From Streptomyces cyaneogriseus subsp. noncyanogenus (GTDB lineage: Bacteria; Actinomycetota; Actinomycetes; Streptomycetales; Streptomycetaceae), in contig NZ_CP010849.1 of the NCBI RefSeq assembly GCF_000931445.1, forward strand, positions 3,968,001-4,032,000: 64,000 bases of DNA. Direction: 5' to 3'. Of this stretch, positions 35,805-43,982 are shown one piece after another. The position numbers and the translations under genes were made by a program. Positions within the stretch are counted from its first letter, which is position 1. Each line of letters opens with the position of its first letter. The notes under the pieces are model-generated. The model saw only the letters and a program-made list of their open reading frames with translations. It made no database searches and had not been told where the DNA came from.

Positions 35805-37250
35805 GTGCCGAACGCCAACGAAGACAACCCCCGTGCCCTGAGTCAGGCGCAGCACCGCGCGGTGAGTGAACTGCTGCGGGTCGCGCCGGTCGCCGACGAT
35901 CTCGCCCGCCGTTTCCAGGAGGCCGGGTTCACCCTCGCCCTGGTCGGCGGGTCGGTCCGGGACGCGCTGCTCGGCCGGCTCGGCAACGATCTGGACTTCA
36001 CCACCGACGCCCGGCCGCAGGACGTCCTGAAGATCGTGCGGCCGTGGGCGGACGCCGTCTGGGAGGTCGGGATCGCCTTCGGCACGGTCGGAGCGCAGAA
36101 GGCCGGCTACCAGATCGAGGTGACCACCTACCGGTCGGAGGCGTACGACCGGACCTCCCGCAAGCCCGAGGTGTCGTACGGCGACTCCATCGAGGAGGAC
36201 CTCGTCCGGCGCGACTTCACCGTGAACGCGATGGCCGTCGCGCTGCCGGAGAAGGAGTTCATCGACCCTCACGGCGGCCTCCAGGACCTCGCGGCCCGTG
36301 TGCTGCGGACGCCGGGCACCCCGGAGGAGTCCTTCTCGGACGACCCGCTGCGGATGATGCGTGCGGCGCGCTTCGCGGCGCAGTTGGACTTCGAGGTGGC
36401 TCCCGAGGTCGTCACGGCGATGAAGGACATGGCGGGGCGCCTCGAGATCGTCTCGGCCGAGCGGGTCCGGGACGAACTCAACAAGCTGATCCTCTCCGCC
36501 CACCCCCGCAAGGGCCTGACGCTGCTGGTCGACACCGGGCTCGCCGAGCACGTCCTGCCCGAGCTGCCGGCCCTGCGGCTGGAGAGCGACGAGCACCACC
36601 GGCACAAGGACGTCTACGAGCACACGCTGATCGTCCTGGAGCAGGCGATGGCGCTGGAGGACGCCGGGCCCGACCTGACCCTCCGCCTGGCCGCTCTGCT
36701 GCATGACATCGGCAAGCCGCGCACCCGTCGCTTCGAGAAGGACGGACGGGTCTCGTTCCACCACCACGAGGTGGTGGGGGCCAAGATGACCAAGAAGCGC
36801 ATGACGGCGCTGAAGTACTCCAATGAACTGGTCAAGGACGTCTCGCGCCTGGTCGAGCTCCACCTGCGCTTCCACGGGTACGGCACGGGCGAGTGGACGG
36901 ACTCGGCGGTGCGCCGCTATGTGCGGGACGCGGGTCCGCTGCTCGACCGCCTGCACAAGCTGACCCGCTCCGACTGCACCACCCGCAACAAGCGCAAGGC
37001 CGCGGCGCTCTCCCGTGCGTACGACGGCCTGGAGGAGCGCATCGCGACGCTTCAGGAGCAGGAGGAGCTGGACGCGATCCGTCCCGATCTGGATGGCAAC
37101 CAGATCATGGAGATCCTCGGCGTCCGCCCCGGTCCGGCTGTCGGCCGTGCCTACAAGCACATGCTGGAGCTCCGTCTGGAACACGGCCCGATGGGGCATG
37201 ACGCGGCGGTGGCGGCGCTCAAGGAGTGGTGGGCCGCGCAGGACGACTGA
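35805..37250 (+). CDS. pcnA: CCA tRNA nucleotidyltransferase / poly(A) polymerase family (PcnA)
   Basis: 481 residues. Class II nucleotidyltransferase head: LVGGSVRDALLGRLGNDLDF with the DLDFTTDA metal Asp pair, and VRRDFTVNAMAVALPEKEF. The HD domain motif is LAALLHDIGKPRTRRFEKDG. The enzyme adds or repairs the tRNA 3' CCA; Streptomyces members act as CCA transferases (sequence alone does not separate this from poly(A) polymerase). GTG at 35805 has a weak ribosome site. Two parS sites lie just after the stop. Confidence 0.92.
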   Translation: MPNANEDNPRALSQAQHRAVSELLRVAPVADDLARRFQEAGFTLALVGGSVRDALLGRLGNDLDFTTDARPQDVLKIVRPWADAVWEVGIAFGTVGAQKAGYQIEVTTYRSEAYDRTSRKPEVSYGDSIEEDLVRRDFTVNAMAVALPEKEFIDPHGGLQDLAARVLRTPGTPEESFSDDPLRMMRAARFAAQLDFEVAPEVVTAMKDMAGRLEIVSAERVRDELNKLILSAHPRKGLTLLVDTGLAEHVLPELPALRLESDEHHRHKDVYEHTLIVLEQAMALEDAGPDLTLRLAALLHDIGKPRTRRFEKDGRVSFHHHEVVGAKMTKKRMTALKYSNELVKDVSRLVELHLRFHGYGTGEWTDSAVRRYVRDAGPLLDRLHKLTRSDCTTRNKRKAAALSRAYDGLEERIATLQEQEELDAIRPDLDGNQIMEILGVRPGPAVGRAYKHMLELRLEHGPMGHDAAVAALKEWWAAQDD

Positions 37251-37268
37251 GGTCCTGCCATGGGGCAT

Positions 37269-37282
37269 GTTTCACGTGAAAC
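37269..37282. promoter_or_regulatory. parS site 6
   Basis: Perfect GTTTCACGTGAAAC, 19 bp after the pcnA stop. The flanks extend it to a 28-bp near-palindrome (37262-37289, one internal mismatch). Confidence 0.93.
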
Positions 37283-37302
37283 ACGCCCCCTGTACACGAA
37301 GA

Positions 37303-37340
37303 GGGAGGGGCGGTGTTTCACGTGAAACACCGCCCCTCCC
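37303..37340. terminator. 38-bp perfect palindrome containing parS site 7, probable pcnA/MFS terminator
   Basis: parS (37315-37328) sits in the exact centre of a perfect 38-bp palindrome whose outer arms are GGGAGGGGCGGT and its complement. It lies between the convergent pcnA and MFS genes, where a terminator hairpin is expected, so one element may serve both purposes. Confidence 0.8.
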
Positions 37341-37411
37341 GCTCTGTCCGCCGGGCCTTCTCCTACTTCTTGTAGTCCTTGAGCCATGGCTCTGTGGCCT
37401 TGACGTGATGC

Positions 37412-38895
37412 TTAGCGCCGCTCGAAACGGGCTATGGCCCCAGCCACCGCTGCGTAGATGACGGCGACCGTGAGCACCAGCGGCACCGAGCGGCCGTCCG
37501 GCGGCAGCATCAGCGCGGCCACACCGGCGGCGCCGACGAAAGCGATGTTGAACAGTACGTCGTAGACGGAGAAGATCCGGCCACGGTAGGCGTCCTCCAC
37601 CGAGGACTGCACGATCGTGTCGGTCGCGATCTTCGAACCCTGGGTCGTCAGTCCCAGGACGAAGGCCGCGACCAGCAGCGGAGCCGTCGCGAACGGAAGT
37701 CCGAGGGCCGGTTCCAGCACCGCGGCGACCGCCGCGCACACGACCATCCAGCGGCCGGGGCCGAGCCGCCCGGCCGCCCAAGGCGTGATCACGGCCGCCG
37801 CGAAGAAGCCGGCGCCCGACACCCCCAGCGCGAGCCCCAGCAGGGCGGGCCCCTCGTCGGTACCGGAGGTCAGCGCGTACCGGCACAGCCTGAGCAGCAT
37901 CACCAGCAGGGCGCCGTAGCAGAAGCGCATCAGCGTCATCGCGCGTAATAACTTCGTATAGCATACATTATACGAAGTTATACGACGAGGGCCGGTTCCA
38001 GCACCGCGGCGACCGCCGCGCACACTCGTATAACTTCGTATAATGTATGCTATACGAAGTTATTACGGAGCCCCTCGTCGGTACCGGAGGTCAGCGCGTA
38101 CCGGCACAGCATGAGCAGCATCACCAGCAGGGCGCCGTAGCAGAAGCGCATCAGCGTCATCGCGGCGAGCGCCCAGGCGGCCTCGCGTCGGGGTGGGGCG
38201 GCGAGATGGCGCACCCCGGCCGCGAGATCGCGGGCGGTGCCGGCGAGCGCGGTTCCCAGCCGGGGCGGCACCACCCCCAGATCGGGACCGAGGAGCCCCA
38301 CGGCCATGCGCAGCGAGGCGAGGGCACCGCAGAGGTAGAGCAGGGCGCCCAGCAGCACCACGGCGGCGTCGGAATCCGCGACGACCAGGCGCACGGCGAA
38401 GGCGAGGCCGCCCCCCGCGGTCGCGGCCAGCGTCCCGGCCGTCGGGGAGAGGGAGTTGGCGATCACCAGCCGGTCGGTGTCGACCACGCGGGGCAGCGCG
38501 GCGGACAGCCCGGCGAGGATGAAGCGGTTGACGGCGGTGACGCACAGGGCGGAGACGTAGAAGAGCCAGTCCGGGACCGAGGCGATCATGAGTACCGCGG
38601 TCGCCGTCGCCATCGAGGCGCGCAGCAGATTGCCGTAGAGGAAGACCTGGCGGCGGCGCCAGCGGTCGAGCAGGACTCCGGCGAACGGGCCCACCAGGGA
38701 GTACGGGAGCAGCAGCACGGCCATCGCGGAGGCGATCGCGCCCGGAGAGGTCTGCTTCTCCGGTGAGAAGACGACGTAGGTGGCGAGCCCGATCTGGTAG
38801 ACGCCGTCGGCGCCCTGGGACAGCAGGCGTACGGCGAGCAGGTGCCGGAAATTCCGGAACCGGAGGAGGACCCGCAGATCGCGTACGACAGCCAT
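37412..38895 (-). CDS. MFS transporter, interrupted in this sequence by linker artefact and duplication
   Basis: ATG at 38895 (MAVVRDLRVLLRFRNFRHLL) follows GTGAGGCTGTGCCC. The first half reads through ASAMAVLLLPYSLVGPFAGV and the MFS loop LLDRWRRRQVFLYGNLLRAS to TLMRFCYGALLVMLL, then runs into linker at about 38069. The second half (37943 to stop 37412) starts again with the same TLMRFCYGALLVMLL. Deleting 221 bp (37944-38164: two 42-bp loxP linkers, a 40-bp fragment duplicated from 37702-37741 and a repeat of 37849-37943) gives a continuous 420-residue 12-helix permease. Two bases differ between the repeat copies (37848/38069, 37890/38111), so Arg or Met at one position is undecided. Substrate unknown. 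Confidence 0.9.
37849..37943. repeat. 95-bp direct repeat, copy 1 (assembly duplication)
   Basis: Matches 38070-38164 with one mismatch (C at 37890, A at 38111). The copies flank the two linkers in the MFS gene. Confidence 0.93.
37944..37985 (-). other. loxP-bearing 42-bp linker in the MFS gene, copy 4
   Basis: Identical to the dnaA copies (reverse orientation). It is followed at 37986-38025 by a 40-bp direct copy of 37702-37741. Confidence 0.95.
38026..38067 (+). other. loxP-bearing 42-bp linker in the MFS gene, copy 5
   Basis: Forward-orientation copy with a perfect 34-bp loxP core. Authentic gene sequence resumes at about 38068. Confidence 0.95.
38070..38164. repeat. 95-bp direct repeat, copy 2 (assembly duplication)
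   Basis: Second copy of 37849-37943. It belongs to the continuous upstream half of the MFS gene; one of the two copies is surplus. Confidence 0.93.
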
Positions 38896-38917
38896 GGGCA
38901 CAGCCTCACATACGGGC

Positions 38918-38949
38918 AGGGCCCCCGGGTCGTGCGACCCGGGGGCCCT
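38918..38949 (-). terminator. Terminator of ino1
   Basis: Perfect 15-bp GC-rich inverted repeat (38918-38932 with 38935-38949), between the ino1 stop and the MFS start. Confidence 0.75.
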
Positions 38950-38973
38950 CAACAGCCCGAGAGGACGGCGGGG

Positions 38974-40056
38974 TTAGCGCTCGACCTCGCCGCGGATGAA
39001 CTTCTCGACGTTGGCGCGGGCCTCGTCGTCGAAGTACTGGACCGGCGGGGACTTCATGAAGTAGCTGGACGCGGAGAGCACCGGACCGCCGATGCCGCGG
39101 TCCTTGGCGATCTTCGCGGCGCGCAGGGCGTCGATGATGACACCGGCGGAGTTCGGGGAGTCCCAGACCTCGAGCTTGTACTCCAGGTTCAGCGGGACGT
39201 CACCGAAGGCGCGGCCCTCGAGGCGGACGTAGGCCCACTTGCGGTCGTCGAGCCAGGCGACGTAGTCGGACGGGCCGATGTGGACGTTCTTCTCGCCCAT
39301 GTCCCGGTCGGGGATCTGGGAGGTGACGGCCTGCGTCTTGGAGATCTTCTTCGACTCGAGGCGGTCGCGCTCGAGCATGTTCTTGAAGTCCATGTTGCCG
39401 CCGACGTTGAGCTGCATCGTGCGGTCCAGGATGACGCCCCGGTCCTCGAACAGCTTCGCCATGACGCGGTGCGTGATGGTGGCGCCGACCTGCGACTTGA
39501 TGTCGTCACCGACGATGGGGACGCCCGCCTCGGTGAACTTGTCCGCCCACTCCTTGGTGCCGGCGATGAAGACCGGGAGGGCGTTGACGAAGGCGACCCG
39601 CGCGTCGATGGCGCACTGGGCGTAGAACTTCGCCGCGTCCTCGGAACCCACCGGCAGGTAGCAGACGAGGACGTCGACCTGCTGGTCCTTGAGGACCTGG
39701 ACGACGTCGACCGGCTCCTCGGCGGACTCCTCGATGGTCTCGCGGTAGTACTTGCCCAGGCCGTCGAGGGTGTGGCCGCGCTGCACCGTCACGCCGGTGC
39801 GGGGGACGTCGCAGATCTTGATGGTGTTGTTCTCGGAGGCGCCGATGGCGTCCGCGAGGTCGAGGCCGACCTTCTTGGCGTCCACGTCGAAGGCGGCGAC
39901 GAACTCGATGTCGCGCACGTGGTAGTCGCCGAACTGGACGTGCATCAGGCCCGGGACCTTGGCCGCCGGGTCGGCGTCCTTGTAGTACTCGACGCCCTGC
40001 ACCAGCGATGCGGCGCAGTTGCCCACGCCGACGATGGCTACGCGAACCGAACCCAT
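38974..40056 (-). CDS. ino1: Inositol-3-phosphate synthase
   Basis: 360 residues. It makes inositol 3-phosphate from glucose 6-phosphate with NAD, feeding mycothiol and phosphatidylinositol synthesis. Rossmann start MGSVRVAIVGVGNCAASLVQ; VNALPVFIAGTKEWADKF, VGDDIKSQVGATITHRVMAK and NVGGNMDFKNMLERDRLESK are conserved NAD/active-site regions with the catalytic Lys residues. I start at ATG 40056 (GGGAGCAACCGGA upstream), not 40104, because the conserved protein begins there. The padR gene ends 45 bp upstream on the same strand, so a padR-ino1 unit is likely. Confidence 0.95.
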   Translation of the reverse strand: MGSVRVAIVGVGNCAASLVQGVEYYKDADPAAKVPGLMHVQFGDYHVRDIEFVAAFDVDAKKVGLDLADAIGASENNTIKICDVPRTGVTVQRGHTLDGLGKYYRETIEESAEEPVDVVQVLKDQQVDVLVCYLPVGSEDAAKFYAQCAIDARVAFVNALPVFIAGTKEWADKFTEAGVPIVGDDIKSQVGATITHRVMAKLFEDRGVILDRTMQLNVGGNMDFKNMLERDRLESKKISKTQAVTSQIPDRDMGEKNVHIGPSDYVAWLDDRKWAYVRLEGRAFGDVPLNLEYKLEVWDSPNSAGVIIDALRAAKIAKDRGIGGPVLSASSYFMKSPPVQYFDDEARANVEKFIRGEVER

Positions 40057-40100
40057 TCCGGTTGCTCCCTGTGTGTACGAGTGAGGCCCTTGGGGGGCGC

Positions 40101-40778
40101 TCACGTGGCGGTGTCGTCGGGCGTATCCGGCCGGGGCTCGTCCCCGGGCCGGGGCAGGCCGCCCGTCGCTCCAGATGTGGTGTCCTGTCGAGCGGAGCCC
40201 CCGGATTCGGAACCTCTCAGGTCCCGCCCGGCCCGCTCGCTCTCGATGAGCTCGTTCAGCCAGCGCACTTCGCGCTCCACGGACTCCATGCCATGGCGCT
40301 GGAGCTCAAGCGTGTAGTCGTCGAGGCGCTCCCGGGTGCGGGCCAGGGAGGCGCGCATCTTCTCCAGGCGCTCCTCCAGCCGGCTGCGCCGGCCTTCGAG
40401 CACCCGCATGCGCACGTCGCGCGACGTCTGGCCGAAGAACGCGAACCGAGCGGCGAAGGTCTCGTCCTCGTACGCGTCGGGGCCCGTCTGCGCGAGCAGC
40501 TGCTCGAAGTGCTCCTTGCCCTCCGCCGTCAGCCGGTAGACGATCTTGGCGCGGCGGCCGGTGAGCGGTGCCGCGGCCTCGGCGGTGTTCCCCGGCTCCT
40601 CGATCAACCAGCCGTTGGCGACCAGCGTCTTGAGGCAGGGGTAGAGCGTCCCGTAGCTGAACGCCCGGAACACACCCAGTGACGTATTGAGTCGTTTGCG
40701 CAGCTCATAGCCGTGCATCGGAGATTCGCGGAGCAGGCCGAGAACGGCGAACTCGAGGATCCCGGAACGCCGGCTCAT
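40101..40778 (-). CDS. PadR family transcriptional regulator
   Basis: 225 residues. Winged helix in residues 1-85: LEFAVLGLLRESPMHGYELR, SYGTLYPCLKTLVANGWLIE and the wing RRAKIVYRLTAEGKEHFEQL. A long helical dimerisation region follows (RSRLEERLEKMRASLARTRE), then a disordered Gly/Ser/Pro tail. This is a PadR-s2-like repressor. A perfect palindrome 61 bp upstream (40840-40862) is its likely own operator. Because ino1 follows directly, it may control inositol synthesis (inference). ATG 40778 after GAGAGGAGGCGACG. Confidence 0.88.
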   Translation of the reverse strand: MSRRSGILEFAVLGLLRESPMHGYELRKRLNTSLGVFRAFSYGTLYPCLKTLVANGWLIEEPGNTAEAAAPLTGRRAKIVYRLTAEGKEHFEQLLAQTGPDAYEDETFAARFAFFGQTSRDVRMRVLEGRRSRLEERLEKMRASLARTRERLDDYTLELQRHGMESVEREVRWLNELIESERAGRDLRGSESGGSARQDTTSGATGGLPRPGDEPRPDTPDDTAT

Positions 40779-40839
40779 CGTCGCCTCCTCTCACCCGCGG
40801 ACGTGCCGCGACGGTCTCTCGGCGGCCTTTATGCCGCTC

Positions 40840-40862
40840 TGATGTATCGACTCGATACATCA
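40840..40862. promoter_or_regulatory. Putative PadR operator palindrome
   Basis: TGATGTATCGA, central C, TCGATACATCA: perfect 11-bp half-sites upstream of padR. PadR regulators commonly bind ATGTAT-n-ATACAT type sites. Confidence 0.75.
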
Positions 40863-41162
40863 CGACGATAGAACGGCCTTCCGGGTGCGACAAGAGGGGG
40901 GTGGGTGAACGGGATCACATCAGCGATTCATCGGATGCAAGTTGCCTGATTTGAGGTGAACTTCGGACCTCGGGGGTTTTGGCGGTGCGTAGTCTGTGCG
41001 CCATGCACACCTCCGGGAACCGAGAGACGCCCGGGGGCGTCCTCGTCCCCGGTGCAGTACGGGTGAATGCGGGACCGACCGCGTCCGTACGTCGGGGGGA
41101 CCGGAAACCAGCCGCCGTTTCCAGGCGCGCCAGGGTGCGCCTGCCCGAGGAGTAGTCGTTCG
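40863..41162. other. Intergenic region upstream of the class A PBP
   Basis: 300 bp between the padR operator and the PBP start. It must carry the PBP promoter. No RNA gene or repeat is seen. Confidence 0.4.
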
Positions 41163-43844
41163 ATGAGCGAGCACCGTCGCAAACCGCCGCAGCCGCAGGG
41201 AGGCGGACGTGCCGCGGCCCGACGCGGTCAGTCCGGCTCGTCATCCGGTCGCCGTGCGGCGCCGCGCGGCGCCACAGGGTCTCCGTCCGAGTCCTATGGG
41301 CCCGGTTCGTATGGTCCGGGAGGCGAGGAACGTCCGTACGGCGGCCGTGCCGAGGCCCGCCGCGCGGCACAGCGCGGTGCGGGCGGGCGCCGCAGAGCCG
41401 CCGATCCCGGCCGTGGCGGGCGGCGCGCCGCTCCCGCGGGGCGCGGCCGGACGGCCGCCGCGGGAAGCAAGCGGATGATCGACTACCCGCGGTACGACCG
41501 CGACGGATGGCAGCGCTGGGTGCCGTCCTGGAAACTCGTCTCCGGACTGTGCGTCGCGTTCTTCGGAGCGCTGGTGGCCGCCGCGGGGATCGGGTACGCG
41601 TGGGTCGACGTGCCCGACGTCGCGAAGACGGCCGAGGCGCAGAACAACGTGTACTACTGGGCCGACGGCACGCAGATGGTCGCCACCGGCGGTGAGCGCA
41701 ACCGCCAGATCATCGGCCTGGAGCAGATCCCCAAGGAGATGCAGAACGCCGTCATCTCGCAGGAGAACAAGACGTTCTACAGCGACAGCGGCATCGACCC
41801 GAAGGGCATCGCCCGAGCCGTGTTCAACATGGCCCGGGGCGGGGAGACGCAGGGTGGCTCGACCATCACCCAGCAGTACGTGAAGAACGCGATGCTGGAG
41901 GACCAGTCGCAGACGATCTCCCGCAAGGTCACGGAGATCTTCGTCTCGATCAAGGTGGGTGCCACCGTCCCCAAGAACGAGATCCTCGAGGGTTACCTGA
42001 ACTCCGCCTACTACGGCCGCGGGGCCTACGGCATCCAGGCGGCCGCGCGCGCCTACTTCAACAAGAACGCCAAGGACCTGGACGCCGGCGAGTGCGCCTT
42101 CCTGTCGGCGATGCTCAAGGGCGCCACGTACTACGACCCCGCCGGCGCGACCTCCATCGACCCCGCTGCCACACCGGAGGCCAACAAGAAGAGGGCCCTG
42201 CGGCAGATGCAGGACACCCTCGACAAGATGGTCGAGTACAACCACCTTGACCAGGCCGAGCGTGCCAAGTTCACCTCGCTGCCCAAGGTGCAGAACCCGC
42301 GCTCCAACACCCAGCTCAGCGGTCAGATCGGCTACCTCGTCGACCTGGCCAAGTCGTCGCTGATCAAGAACGACGTCGTCACCCAGGACCAGTTGGAACA
42401 GGGCGGGTACTCGATCTACACGACCTTCGACCGGAAGAAGGTCGAGGAGCTCGAGTCCGCGGTCGAGAAGGTCTACAAGGAGAACATCGACCCCAAGAAG
42501 CGCCCCGACACGGACACGCACGTCCAGTTCGGCGGTGCCTCGGTGGACCCGAAGACGGGGGCCATCAGGGCCATCTACGGCGGTGAGGACGCCACCAAGC
42601 ACTTCACCAACAACGCGGACGTGACCGGTGCCCAGGTCGGTTCGACCTTCAAGCCGTACGTGCTCGCGGCGGCGATGAAGTGGGGCGTGCGGGACCCCGA
42701 CCTGGGCCCGGTGCAGTCCGAGGCCGAGCGCACGGTGGTGTCGCCGAAGAGCCTGTACAGCGGCAAGAACAAGCTCAAGATCAAGGAATACGACGGGTCG
42801 ATCTGGCACAACGAGAAGGGCGAGGAGTGGCTGCAGAAGAACGACGGCGACGAGTCGCTCGGTGAGCCGCCGAACTACCGGATCGACCTCCGCGAGGCCA
42901 TGCAGTTCTCGTCGAACTCCGCCTTCGTGCAACTCGGCATGGACGTCGGGCTGGACAAGGTGAAGGAGGCGGCGATCGACGCGGGTCTGCTGAAGGAGAG
43001 CCTGGCGGGCACCACCTACCCGTCCTTCTCCATCGGCACCTCCGACCCCAGCGCGATCCGCATGGCGGGTTCCTACGCCACCTTCGCCGCCAGTGGCAAG
43101 CAGCGCGATCCCTACTCGGTGACGAAGGTCATGAGCAAGGACGGCCCCATCTACACGCACCAGGACAGGACCAAGCAGGCGTTCACCGCCAAGGTCGCGG
43201 ACAACGTCACGGACGTGCTGAAGACCGTCGTCGAGGCGGGAACGGGTACCAACGCCCAGCTTCCCGGCCGTGAGGTGGCGGGCAAGACCGGTACGACGGA
43301 CGGCAACAAGTCCGCCTGGTTCGTCGGCTACACCCCGCAGTTGTCGACCGCGATCAGCATGTTCCGCTACCCGGACGACGAGACGATCAAGAACCGCACC
43401 TTCCTGGAGATGTACGGGACGGGCAACCAGAAGTCGATCCACGGTGCCTCGTTCCCCTCGCTGATCTGGAAGGACTACATGGAGGACGCGCTGAAGGGCG
43501 AGCCGGTGGAGAAGTTCCCGACGCCGGAACCCATCGGCGAGATCGTCAACGACGTGCCGGTTCCGAGCCCGACCCCCACGGTCACCGAGACGCCCGAGGC
43601 CAGCCCGTCGCCGAGCCCGTCGCCCAGCCAGAGTTCGTCCAGCCCGTCGCCTTCGCCGACGGAGACCTGCGGTGTCTTCGAGTGGCAGTGCGAGGAAGAG
43701 GAGACCGGCGGGACCGGCCCCGGAGGCCCGGACACCGGGAGGCCGGAACCCGGGGAGTCGCCGACGGCTTCGCCCACGGAGTCGGAGGAGGAACGTCCGG
43801 GCAACGGCAACAACGACAACCTGTTCGGAGGTCCGAACGGCTAG
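41163..43844 (+). CDS. Class A penicillin-binding protein (bifunctional transglycosylase/transpeptidase)
   Basis: 893 residues. A basic, Gly/Arg-rich cytoplasmic tail (1-105) is followed by one membrane helix (GLCVAFFGALVAAAGIGYAW). The GT51 domain carries AVISQENKTFYSDSGID, GGSTITQQYVKNAMLEDQSQ and LEGYLNSAYYGRGAYGIQAA. The transpeptidase domain has VGSTFKPYVLAAAM (SxxK), SSNSAF (SxN) and GKTGTTDGNKSAWFVGY (KTG). It polymerises and cross-links peptidoglycan. The C-terminus after about residue 800 is a Pro/Ser/Glu-rich extracellular tail. ATG 41163 follows CCCGAGGAGTAGTCGTTCG. Confidence 0.95.
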   Translation: MSEHRRKPPQPQGGGRAAARRGQSGSSSGRRAAPRGATGSPSESYGPGSYGPGGEERPYGGRAEARRAAQRGAGGRRRAADPGRGGRRAAPAGRGRTAAAGSKRMIDYPRYDRDGWQRWVPSWKLVSGLCVAFFGALVAAAGIGYAWVDVPDVAKTAEAQNNVYYWADGTQMVATGGERNRQIIGLEQIPKEMQNAVISQENKTFYSDSGIDPKGIARAVFNMARGGETQGGSTITQQYVKNAMLEDQSQTISRKVTEIFVSIKVGATVPKNEILEGYLNSAYYGRGAYGIQAAARAYFNKNAKDLDAGECAFLSAMLKGATYYDPAGATSIDPAATPEANKKRALRQMQDTLDKMVEYNHLDQAERAKFTSLPKVQNPRSNTQLSGQIGYLVDLAKSSLIKNDVVTQDQLEQGGYSIYTTFDRKKVEELESAVEKVYKENIDPKKRPDTDTHVQFGGASVDPKTGAIRAIYGGEDATKHFTNNADVTGAQVGSTFKPYVLAAAMKWGVRDPDLGPVQSEAERTVVSPKSLYSGKNKLKIKEYDGSIWHNEKGEEWLQKNDGDESLGEPPNYRIDLREAMQFSSNSAFVQLGMDVGLDKVKEAAIDAGLLKESLAGTTYPSFSIGTSDPSAIRMAGSYATFAASGKQRDPYSVTKVMSKDGPIYTHQDRTKQAFTAKVADNVTDVLKTVVEAGTGTNAQLPGREVAGKTGTTDGNKSAWFVGYTPQLSTAISMFRYPDDETIKNRTFLEMYGTGNQKSIHGASFPSLIWKDYMEDALKGEPVEKFPTPEPIGEIVNDVPVPSPTPTVTETPEASPSPSPSPSQSSSSPSPSPTETCGVFEWQCEEEETGGTGPGGPDTGRPEPGESPTASPTESEEERPGNGNNDNLFGGPNG

Positions 43845-43874
43845 CCGTGCCGGTCCGGATCGCCCGGCGCGGGT

Positions 43875-43888
43875 GTTCCACGTGAAAC
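43875..43888. promoter_or_regulatory. parS variant site 8
   Basis: GTTCCACGTGAAAC, one base off consensus, in a 26-bp near-palindrome (43869-43894) just after the PBP stop. Confidence 0.85.
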
Positions 43889-43897
43889 ACCCGCCCT

Positions 43898-43911
43898 GTT
43901 CCACGTGAAAC
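43898..43911. promoter_or_regulatory. parS variant site 9
   Basis: Second GTTCCACGTGAAAC, 23 bp from site 8 (about two helical turns), abutting the terminator at 43912. Confidence 0.85.
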
Positions 43912-43946
43912 GAGGGCCGCCGCACTGATCGAGTGCGGCGGCCCTC
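43912..43946 (+). terminator. Terminator of the PBP gene
   Basis: Perfect 15-bp stem (43912-43926 with 43932-43946) with loop GATCG. Confidence 0.85.
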
Positions 43947-43982
43947 GCCGCATTCTCAGGCTCTTACGGCAGGATGTGCCCC

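Noticed and set aside
16695..38067. loxP sites as deliberate Cre/lox engineering or a natural recombination system
   Set aside because: There are five copies in two unrelated genes, with TCGT/TACG flanks and 38-40 bp local duplicates between them. This fits paired-end library linkers; an engineered floxed dnaA would leave the gene readable and contain a marker. No recombinase gene is present.
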